DNA of 15,856 bases, taken from contig JBPCWZ010000091.1 in assembly GCA_051009015.1 (NCBI GenBank), positions 1-15,856 on the forward strand, given 5' to 3'. The translations under genes were made by a program, and so were the position numbers. This document shows positions 4,905-11,004 of this stretch, in pieces. Origin of the DNA: JAHRAH01 sp051009015 (GTDB taxonomy: Bacteria > Pseudomonadota > Gammaproteobacteria > Tethybacterales > Persebacteraceae). Under the pieces are notes generated by a model. The model saw only the letters and a program-made list of their open reading frames with translations. It did not search any database and had not been told where the DNA came from. The stretch's first letter is position 1; each line of letters starts with the position of its first letter.

Positions 4905-6824
4905 ATGTCGCTGCCGATAGAAACTTTCAGCAACCGCGCCGGCGGCTTTACTTATTTCAAGGCGCTCGGGCATCCGCTTGTCGCCGATAGTGCCGCCGCC
5001 CTTGTCGGCAAAATTCGCGCCGCAAAATGCGCCGCCGTTTATGACCCTTTGGGGCAACTTCCGGCTTTTGCCGCTTTGCATGGCTTGTCGCGCGATGATT
5101 ATCAATCGCTTTATTGGCGCGATGCTTTGCAGTTGTGCGCCGATGATTGCGCCGCGCTTTGTATTACCGGGTTGCCAAAAAGCGGCGCCGACTTGCTTTT
5201 TATTCCGGCTTTTGACGCCGCGCCGCTGCTTGCGCAAGTGCGCCACTTATTGCCCGAAGGTTGCGCCGTGATGACTTTGGACGAAATGCGCATTCCGCCG
5301 CGCCTTTTGACCGACAAACGGAACTATCTTAATAAACTTAACTTCGCGACAAACTTCGCTTTCTTTCGCGACCAGGACGAAAAGGGCGAAAAGGGCGGGC
5401 GGCATACGCGCATTACAACCGCAAACTATTGGGGCGGTTATGGCGCAAAAGATACTTTTTTGTGGTGCCGGTTGTTTGGCGAAGATGGCGCGGTGCTTGC
5501 CGATTTTGAAATGCCGCTTGGTCCGGCAAATGGCATTGTGACCATTGACAGCCGGAAAGTGCGGGCGGCGCATTCTCTGCCGCCGTTTTGCGGGCAGTTG
5601 TTTATTTCGGTTGTCAATGGCGCCGGACATGATATTGTCAAATATGTCATAGATACTATCGGCGATGACGATGGCGAAAGCAGTTGCACGCACGATGCGA
5701 ATGCATGGCCCGCCGATTTGTATGCCGGTTTGCCCGCGCCCGCCGAAGGCGAAAAGGTTATTTTGTGGGTGCAAAACTCCCACCCCGCGCCGATACCGGC
5801 AAATGAAATAGGGCTTAATGTAATGGGCGCGGAAGATACGGCGCGTTATTTGGACGAAACGATTGCGCCTTTTGCCAGTTGTGCGCTGGATGTCGCCGGG
5901 CTTTTGCCGGAAGTCAAATGGCCGCAACAACTTGAAATACGCGCCGGAAAATGGTTTGTCCGCCCGCGCTACGAAGCGACAACCAAAAGTGGGCGGCGGC
6001 GCATTAATCATCCCAATGTTGAACGGACGGATTTGTCGCATGACGAACAAATCCGCCGCGCCGCATCTTTTATCGGCAAGGGTTTTATACTGCCCGCGCC
6101 GATATTGCCGCTTGCCGATTTTGACACTATTGCTTTGCCGACTCCGATGTCATCTGCGCAAACTTCGCTGCCAATTGAAGTTATCCTTTATGGCGCAAAC
6201 GGCGAGGAAAAAACACGCGAGAAGTTGGGCGTAATGCCGCGCGATAACTGCCGCGAGTTGGCTGTCGGGCGGATGTTGCGCGATGCGGCAAAAGGCGAAC
6301 AATACGGGCATGCCGAACTGGTTTATGATATGGATGCGGATGGCGTTATGGACGGCTGGCTGCATTCGCTCTTTCGCTATGCCGATTCGGATAGCGGGCA
6401 TATTGCCGATACTTCATTTGGCGCGCATCTTTTTAATCATTCTGTGGTATTTCGCAACGAGCCGCAATCTTACAAAGGACCGCCGCCGGGGCTGAGCACC
6501 CGTTTGTTTTTGCGCCTGATGCCGCATCCGGCGCGGGTGTTTTGCCATCTCATCTATCCGGTTTCGGCAAAGTGGCATGCCAAAAGCACTTCGCGGCTGG
6601 AACTGAAAAACGCCGCCGGGGAAGATATCGCCGCGCACGATTTTGCCATTTCGGCAAGCGGGTCATTTTTCTTTTTTGTTGACGATGTTTTCGGCGAGGC
6701 GGATTTGCATACCGCCGGCGAAGACGGTTATATTCTGGTGCGCGACCAAACTTGCCGCTTGTTTGGCTACCATGGCTGGCGGCAGGGCGGCGGCTTTGCC
6801 TTTGACCATATGTTCGGCTTTTGA
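4905..6824 (+). CDS. Large protein of unknown function (639 aa)
   Basis: I do not recognise a named domain. The protein is soluble-looking, with no signal peptide or membrane segment. Residues about 165-320 and 420-620 are rich in alternating hydrophobic residues and look like two beta-rich domains. A DMDADGVMDGW stretch (475-485) resembles a DxDxDG calcium-binding loop. Other striking blocks are CTHDANAWPADLYAGLPAP (261-279), ILWVQNSHPAPIP (286-298), FVRPRYE (351-357), INHPNVERTDL (367-377) and ILPAPILPL (395-403), which look like well-conserved motifs. The start ATG follows the oxygenase stop by 9 nt and has no Shine-Dalgarno. Its tight linkage to the ELM1-family protein and the 2OG oxygenase suggests a shared pathway, perhaps glycan or envelope related; that is inference. 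Confidence 0.75.
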   Translation: MSLPIETFSNRAGGFTYFKALGHPLVADSAAALVGKIRAAKCAAVYDPLGQLPAFAALHGLSRDDYQSLYWRDALQLCADDCAALCITGLPKSGADLLFIPAFDAAPLLAQVRHLLPEGCAVMTLDEMRIPPRLLTDKRNYLNKLNFATNFAFFRDQDEKGEKGGRHTRITTANYWGGYGAKDTFLWCRLFGEDGAVLADFEMPLGPANGIVTIDSRKVRAAHSLPPFCGQLFISVVNGAGHDIVKYVIDTIGDDDGESSCTHDANAWPADLYAGLPAPAEGEKVILWVQNSHPAPIPANEIGLNVMGAEDTARYLDETIAPFASCALDVAGLLPEVKWPQQLEIRAGKWFVRPRYEATTKSGRRRINHPNVERTDLSHDEQIRRAASFIGKGFILPAPILPLADFDTIALPTPMSSAQTSLPIEVILYGANGEEKTREKLGVMPRDNCRELAVGRMLRDAAKGEQYGHAELVYDMDADGVMDGWLHSLFRYADSDSGHIADTSFGAHLFNHSVVFRNEPQSYKGPPPGLSTRLFLRLMPHPARVFCHLIYPVSAKWHAKSTSRLELKNAAGEDIAAHDFAISASGSFFFFVDDVFGEADLHTAGEDGYILVRDQTCRLFGYHGWRQGGGFAFDHMFGF

Positions 6825-6847
6825 TTTTTGTTGCGGGGTTTTTGGCG

Positions 6848-6934
6848 ATGGGGGTGAAGATGTTGTTGCGGCTGGCTTTGGTGGCGGTGATGCTTATTTT
6901 GGCGTCTTATCTGCACGACTTTTATGACCTTTGA
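6848..6934 (+). CDS. Small membrane protein, 28 aa
   Basis: The short frame starts at ATG 6848 and ends at TGA 6932-6934. It encodes MGVKMLLR, then a hydrophobic segment of about 13 residues, and ends in YLHDFYDL. This is a single-pass membrane protein with a positively charged N-terminus. It lies 23 nt after the 639-aa gene and 19 nt before a second small frame, upstream of ctaG. Small single-pass proteins sit in this position in many cytochrome oxidase clusters, but I cannot match this one to a named family. The ribosome-binding site is weak. Confidence 0.45.
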   Translation: MGVKMLLRLALVAVMLILASYLHDFYDL

Positions 6935-6953
6935 CTTTTGGAGGGTTGCGGCG

Positions 6954-7031
6954 ATGCGGAAGTTTTTGACGGCGGCATTTTTGGTGGCGCTGGCGCTGGT
7001 GTTTTTTGCCGCGCCTTTTTTGACGCGATGA
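6954..7031 (+). CDS. Small membrane protein, 25 aa, overlapping ctaG
   Basis: ATG 6954 is preceded by GGAGGG at 9-nt spacing. The product, MRKFL followed by a hydrophobic run and APFLTR, is a single membrane span with an N-terminal positive charge. Its TGA overlaps the ctaG start as ATGA (7028-7031). The same ATGA coupling is seen between ctaG and the next gene, which supports real translation. It may be a small assembly factor of the oxidase or a leader peptide that couples translation into ctaG. Its function is unknown. Confidence 0.5.
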   Translation: MRKFLTAAFLVALALVFFAAPFLTR

Positions 7032-7537
7032 CTTACAACTACGCCGCCGCCGCCAAACTTTCGCTGCTTGCCGTGCTGATGTTCGGCTTTGGCTTTGCGA
7101 TGGTGCCGCTGTATTACAAGTTTTGCGAAGTTACCGGCATCAACAACTTGCTCGCCGCGGACGAAGCCCCGGCGCAGGTTTTGGCGGCGCGGGATGTCCG
7201 CATTGAGTTTGATGTCAACTCCCGCGCGCAAATATCCATCACGCCAACCGTCCGCTCCATCAACAAAGCGCGAACCGGAGAGTCGTATTCGGTCATCTAC
7301 ACGATAACAAACACCAGCGGGCGCACACTTGTCGGGCAGGCGGTGCCTTCCTATGCCCCGCGCCGCGCGGCAAAGTGGTTTGCCAAGATTCAATGTTTTT
7401 GTTTTGACAAACTGACTCTGCAAAAAGGCGAAGTTTTGCGGGCGCCGGTGGTTTTTGTCGTCGCATCGGAGTTGCCGGAAGATATCCCCGCCATCGCATT
7501 GTCCTATACTTTTTTTGAAGTGGAGGGCGCGCAATGA
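7028..7537 (+). CDS. ctaG: Cytochrome c oxidase assembly protein CtaG (Cox11)
   Basis: CtaG/Cox11 delivers copper to the CuB centre of subunit I of the aa3-type oxidase. The 169-aa protein has a short N-terminal tail, one membrane span (about 10-27) ending in MVPLYYKFC with the conserved C33, and a periplasmic beta-domain. That domain carries the copper-binding KIQCFCF motif (C123, C125) and the C-terminal LSYTFFEV typical of the family. The start at 7028 gives the normal length and overlaps the preceding small frame (ATGA). An upstream in-frame start at 6938 would fuse unrelated sequence. The usual conserved W/F-rich block before the NTS segment is replaced by ISITPTVRS, so it is a somewhat divergent member. 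The stop overlaps the DUF2970 gene start (ATGA). Confidence 0.92.
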   Translation: MTYNYAAAAKLSLLAVLMFGFGFAMVPLYYKFCEVTGINNLLAADEAPAQVLAARDVRIEFDVNSRAQISITPTVRSINKARTGESYSVIYTITNTSGRTLVGQAVPSYAPRRAAKWFAKIQCFCFDKLTLQKGEVLRAPVVFVVASELPEDIPAIALSYTFFEVEGAQ

Positions 7538-7749
7538 CGAAGATAACTTCGGCAAAGAACCGGGGGTTTGGCGTTTTTTTGCGGGCGGTTGTTGCGGTGC
7601 TTGCCGGTTTTATCGGCATCCGCGGCAGCCGCGCGGCAAAGGGCGATTCTTCATTGCGCCCGGTGCATCTGGCGGTTGCCGGGCTTTTTGCCGTGGCGTG
7701 TTTTGTGTTTTTGCTGCTGGCGATTGTCGGCGCGGTGGTCGGTTTGTAA
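7534..7749 (+). CDS. DUF2970 small membrane protein
   Basis: The 71-aa protein fits the DUF2970 family found between cox11 and cox3 in gamma- and betaproteobacterial oxidase clusters. Recognisable parts are GFGVFLRAVVAVLAGFIGIRG (13-33, amphipathic or membrane-associated), LRPVHLAVAGLFA, and a C-terminal membrane span (about 48-70). It is coupled to ctaG by an ATGA overlap and ends 4 nt before ctaE. It is probably a small helper of oxidase assembly; no biochemical role is established. Confidence 0.8.
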   Translation: MTKITSAKNRGFGVFLRAVVAVLAGFIGIRGSRAAKGDSSLRPVHLAVAGLFAVACFVFLLLAIVGAVVGL

Positions 7750-7753
7750 TATA

Positions 7754-8611
7754 ATGCCGGATATGCCCGAAGCGCATCAGCATTATTTTGTCCCGCGCCC
7801 GTCGCGCTGGCCCGCTTATTGCGCGGTTGCGCTGTTGCTTGTTGTTTCGGGGGCGGTGTTGTTGTTTAACCGCACGGCGATGGGGCTTGCGCCGTTTTTG
7901 CTGGGTTTTGCCTTTTTGGTTTATGTCGCCGTTGGCTGGTGGGGCGATGTCGCCCGCGAGTCGGAGAGCGGCGAATACCGGCAGTGGGAGGATATGTCGT
8001 TTCGCTGGGGGATGGGCTGGTTTATCTTTTCGGAGGTAATGTTTTTCGGCGCGTTTTTCGGCGCGCTGTTTTATGCCCGGGTGATATCCGTGCCCGATCT
8101 GGGCGGCGCGGGCAGCAAGATACTCTGGCCCGGTTATGACGCCATCTGGCCGACGGCGGGTCCGCATTTCCCGGTGGATTTTGAGACGATACCGGCTTTT
8201 GGCGTGCCGATGATAAACACCGCCATATTGCTGACTTCGGGCATAACGATAACATGGGCGCACTGGGCTTTGCAGTGCAACCGCCGCCGTCAGTTGCTTG
8301 CCGGTTTGGCTTTGACGATACTTCTGGGCGTGTGTTTTCTGGCGCTGCAGATGTACGAATACCGCGAGGCGTATGTGGATTTGAACCTGCGGATGGACAG
8401 CGGCATATACGGCTCCACTTTCTTCATGCTAACCGGCTTTCACGGCATGCATGTTACGGCGGGGACGATAGGCCTGATAGTCATCTTCGGCAGATGCTGC
8501 GCGGGGCATTTCACTCCGGGGCGGCATTTCGGCTTTGAAGCGGTAGCATGGTATTGGCACTTCGTAGATGTCGTCTGGCTGCTGCTTTTCGTCATCGTTT
8601 ATTGGTTATAG
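7754..8611 (+). CDS. ctaE: Cytochrome c oxidase subunit III
   Basis: Subunit III of the haem-copper oxidase is an integral membrane protein that stabilises the subunit I active site and proton uptake. The 285-aa product has about seven membrane spans. Hallmark blocks are HQHYFVPRPSRWP near the N-terminus, FRWGMGWFIFSEVMFFGAFF (with the conserved Glu), MINTAILLTSGITITWAHWAL, FMLTGFHGMHVTAGTIGL, and AVAWYWHFVDVVWLLLFVIVYWL at the C-terminus (quoted here in outline). The ATG at 7754 follows the DUF2970 stop by 4 nt; an ATG at 7763 is also possible. A TATAAT (7750-7755) overlaps the first ATG and would make the 7763 ATG leaderless if used as a promoter. The frame is open upstream to 7568, but that region is the DUF2970 gene in another frame. 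Confidence 0.95.
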   Translation: MPDMPEAHQHYFVPRPSRWPAYCAVALLLVVSGAVLLFNRTAMGLAPFLLGFAFLVYVAVGWWGDVARESESGEYRQWEDMSFRWGMGWFIFSEVMFFGAFFGALFYARVISVPDLGGAGSKILWPGYDAIWPTAGPHFPVDFETIPAFGVPMINTAILLTSGITITWAHWALQCNRRRQLLAGLALTILLGVCFLALQMYEYREAYVDLNLRMDSGIYGSTFFMLTGFHGMHVTAGTIGLIVIFGRCCAGHFTPGRHFGFEAVAWYWHFVDVVWLLLFVIVYWL

Positions 8612-8643
8612 TTTGCGGGCAAAAGGGAAGACGGCAAATCTTG

Positions 8644-8665
8644 GGCATGCGCCGAAGGGCATGCC
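8644..8665. other. Hairpin in the leader of the ankyrin gene
   Basis: GGCATGC (8644-8650) and GCATGCC (8659-8665) form a 7-bp stem with an 8-nt loop between ctaE and the ankyrin gene. No T-run follows, so it is not a clear terminator. It lies 24 nt upstream of the ankyrin ATG and could influence its translation or processing of a read-through transcript from ctaE. Confidence 0.35.
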
Positions 8666-8689
8666 GCTAACAAACAACGGAAGACCGCC

Positions 8690-9760
8690 ATGACCGATTT
8701 TTTACTTGACTTCGCAGAGTTCATGGGCAAGCCTTTGCCTCCTTTGCATCTGGCGGCGAAAAAGGGCAATATCGCCGAAGTTAGCCGCTTAATTGACGGC
8801 GGGGCGGATGTTAACGCCAGAGATAACAATGGCGAAATGCCTTTGGATTATGCGGCAAAACACGGTCAAACCGAATCCGTGGTTGTCCTTGTTAATGCGG
8901 GGGCGGATGTTAACGCCAAAGATGACCATGGCTGGACGGCTTTGCATGTGGCGGCAGAGTATGGTCAGACCAAAACCTCGCTTGTCCTTGTCAATGCGAA
9001 GGCGGATATTGAAAGTAAAGATGTTCATGGTCAGACGCCTCTAAATCAGGCGGCATGGGCGGGTAAAACCGCAACTTCACTCGCGCTTGTCAAAGCGGGC
9101 GCGGATATTAAGGCGAAAAAGAATAATGGCGATACGCCTTTGCATTCGGCGGCAAGGGTGGGTAAAACCGCAACTGCGCTCGCGCTTGTCAAAGCGGGCG
9201 CGGATATTAAGGCAAACGATAACCAAGGCAATACGCCTTTGCATTCGGCGTCAGAGGCGGGTGAAACCGAAACCGCACTCGCACTTGTCAAAGTGGGCGC
9301 GGATATTAAGGCGAAAAATAACAATGGCGAAACACCTTTGCACAAAGCGGTAGAGCATAGAAAAGCCGAAACCATGCTTGCCCTTATCAAAGCAGGAGCA
9401 AGGGTTAACGCCGGAGATAACAATGGCGAAACGCCTTTGCACAAACTGGTAAGCCCCGGTTTAGGCGCCTGGCTTTCATTCATAATTAGTTTTTCGCTGC
9501 ATATTAAAACAAAAGATGAAGATAAAGAGGCGGCTTTGCGGTCATCTGGCATAGGCGATGCAACTGAAATGGCACTCGCTCTTATCAAGGCGGGAGCCGG
9601 TGTATATGCCCGCGATGTTAACGGCAAAACGCCGTTAGATGCTGCCATAGAACTTTATGGCAAAGACGGCGTCATCCCGCTTTTTCTGCAGGGGGTAATG
9701 AAAAAGCACAGGGACAAAAACCAGCAACAAGCCGACGAGTTGTTGCGGGAATTGGAATAG
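8690..9760 (+). CDS. Ankyrin-repeat protein (356 aa)
   Basis: The protein is almost entirely ankyrin repeats of 33 residues: PLHLAA at 18, then PLDYAA at 51, ALHVAA at 84, PLNQAA at 117, PLHSAA at 150, PLHSAS at 183, PLHKAV at 216 and PLHKLV at 249. Each ends in a GADVNAKD-type turn. After the eighth, the pattern is broken by a hydrophobic insert (LGAWLSFIISFSLHI, about 257-271). One more repeat follows (ALIKAGAGVYARDVNGKTPLDAA), then a charged C-terminal helix rich in Lys, Gln and Glu. No signal peptide is seen. Ankyrin arrays bind proteins. In bacteria they occur in free-living species and, in large numbers, in symbionts and pathogens as host-directed effectors. The target is unknown. GGAAG lies 8 nt before the ATG. 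Neighbouring repeats are nearly identical in DNA, implying recent expansion. Confidence 0.88.
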   Translation: MTDFLLDFAEFMGKPLPPLHLAAKKGNIAEVSRLIDGGADVNARDNNGEMPLDYAAKHGQTESVVVLVNAGADVNAKDDHGWTALHVAAEYGQTKTSLVLVNAKADIESKDVHGQTPLNQAAWAGKTATSLALVKAGADIKAKKNNGDTPLHSAARVGKTATALALVKAGADIKANDNQGNTPLHSASEAGETETALALVKVGADIKAKNNNGETPLHKAVEHRKAETMLALIKAGARVNAGDNNGETPLHKLVSPGLGAWLSFIISFSLHIKTKDEDKEAALRSSGIGDATEMALALIKAGAGVYARDVNGKTPLDAAIELYGKDGVIPLFLQGVMKKHRDKNQQQADELLRELE

Positions 9761-9769
9761 TTGGCTAAT

Positions 9770-9812
9770 GCGGGCGGCGTGTTTTTCCATTTTCGCGTCG
9801 CCCGCGCTTTTT
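9770..9812 (+). terminator. Probable intrinsic terminator after the ankyrin gene
   Basis: GCGGGCG (9770-9776) pairs with CGCCCGC (9799-9805), extended inward by GCG/CGC (9777-9779, 9794-9796) after a 2-nt bulge. It is followed by GCTTTTT (9806-9812). The stem begins 10 nt after the ankyrin stop codon. The T-run overlaps the earliest possible start of the next gene. Confidence 0.55.
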
Positions 9813-10926
9813 GATAGTTAAGTTGGCGGATAACACCATACCATCGGGCGCGGCTTTTGCCGATGTCGCCGCCGCCGTCAATGAAGGCGGCGGGTGGTTG
9901 CGTTTTGATTGTTATTTGGATATTGTCCAGCACGGGGCGAATGGGTATTATGGCGGCGGGCGGGTGTCTTTTGGCGGGGATTTTATTACCGCGCCGATGG
10001 TCAGCCCGCTTTTTGGCGCGGCTTTGTGCCGGCAAATCGGGCAGATATTGCATCACTGCGGCGGCGGCGGCAAAAGCGGCGGCGGCGGTATTTTGGAACT
10101 CGGCGCCGGAGACGGCGCTTTGGCGCGGCAGATTCTTGGCGCGTTTGATTGCGCTTATACCATTGTGGAAACAAGCCCGGCTTTGCGCGAGCGGCAAAGG
10201 CAAAACCTCGCCGGTTTTTCCGTCAGTTGGCGCGAGGAACTGCCGCGACAATTCACCGGCGCGATTATTGCCAATGAAGTATTGGACAGCGTGCCTTTTC
10301 GCTTGTTGCGGCGGAAAGATGGCAAATGGCGCGAACTTGGCATTGTCATTGACGGCGGGCATTTGGCTTTTGCCGCCCGCCCGATGATTGACGATGCCGA
10401 CGCCAAAAACCTGCCGCCCGATATGCCGGATGGTTATCAAACCGAAATATCGCCGCGCGCCGAACGGCTTGTGCGGCGGGCGGCGGAAACATTACAATGC
10501 GGCGCGGCGGTGTTTTTGGATTACGGCTTTGGCGCGGGCGAGTATTATCACCGCCAAAGAAGCGGCGGGACGATGATGTGTCATCATCGTCATCTGGCAG
10601 ACGACAACCCGCTGAAAATGCCGGGCGAAAAAGACATTACCTCGCACATTGACTTTTCGGCGATGGCGGCGGCGGCGATGGACGGCGGGGCGGATGTGCT
10701 CGGCTATGCAACGCAAGCGGGCTTTTTGATTGATTGCGGCATTACCGAAATGCTCGCCGCCCGCAGCGATGGCGGAGCGCCTTTGCCCAATGCCAAACTC
10801 AGCGCGGGCGTGCAAAAACTATTGTCGCCGTCCGGAATGGGCGAGTTTATCAAAGTGCTGGCTTTTGGCAGGAAAATGCCGCCGCTTACCGGCTTTGGCG
10901 ACAACGACCGGCGTCATCGTTTATAA
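9811..10926 (+). CDS. SAM-dependent methyltransferase, MidA/NDUFAF7 family
   Basis: The family (PF02636) includes NDUFAF7/MidA, which dimethylates an arginine of the complex I subunit NDUFS2 in mitochondria; the bacterial substrates are less clear. Family blocks are HGANGYYGGG (about 41-50), GGDFITAPMVSPLFG (55-69), the SAM-binding LELGAGDGALA, ETSPALRERQ (motif II), IIANEVLDSVPFRLL, VFLDYGFGAGEYYH and EKDITSHIDFSA. A Gly-rich insert encoded by GGC repeats (10060-10089) sits directly before the SAM motif. No ATG is available. The frame opens near 9811, where TTG 9811 and TTG 9823 are candidates, and 9823 would avoid the terminator T-run. There is no clear Shine-Dalgarno. Length is about 367-371 aa, normal for the family. 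Confidence 0.85.
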   Translation: MIVKLADNTIPSGAAFADVAAAVNEGGGWLRFDCYLDIVQHGANGYYGGGRVSFGGDFITAPMVSPLFGAALCRQIGQILHHCGGGGKSGGGGILELGAGDGALARQILGAFDCAYTIVETSPALRERQRQNLAGFSVSWREELPRQFTGAIIANEVLDSVPFRLLRRKDGKWRELGIVIDGGHLAFAARPMIDDADAKNLPPDMPDGYQTEISPRAERLVRRAAETLQCGAAVFLDYGFGAGEYYHRQRSGGTMMCHHRHLADDNPLKMPGEKDITSHIDFSAMAAAAMDGGADVLGYATQAGFLIDCGITEMLAARSDGGAPLPNAKLSAGVQKLLSPSGMGEFIKVLAFGRKMPPLTGFGDNDRRHRL

Positions 10927-10983
10927 CAACAAAAAAAACACGGCGCAAAAAAGGCGCGGCAAAAACGCCGAATCCGCCCGCTT

Positions 10984-11003
10984 TTGCGTTATGATTAGCG
11001 CAA
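10984..11003 (+). promoter_or_regulatory. Palindrome around a TATGAT -10 element before the CorB-like gene
   Basis: TTGCG (10984-10988) and CGCAA (10999-11003) flank a TATGAT hexamer (10990-10995) that ends 9 nt before the GTG start. This could be a promoter with an operator-like palindrome or a short hairpin. A convincing -35 is not visible. No Shine-Dalgarno precedes the GTG. Confidence 0.3.
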
Positions 11004-11004
11004 G

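Noticed and set aside
7568..7753. Longer N-terminus of Cox3
   Set aside because: This stretch is the DUF2970 gene in another frame; Cox3 proteins begin near the HQHYFVPRP block.
9030..9440. Regular 99-bp repeats suggesting a CRISPR array
   Set aside because: The period is 33 codons in frame and encodes ankyrin repeats; there are no unique spacers.
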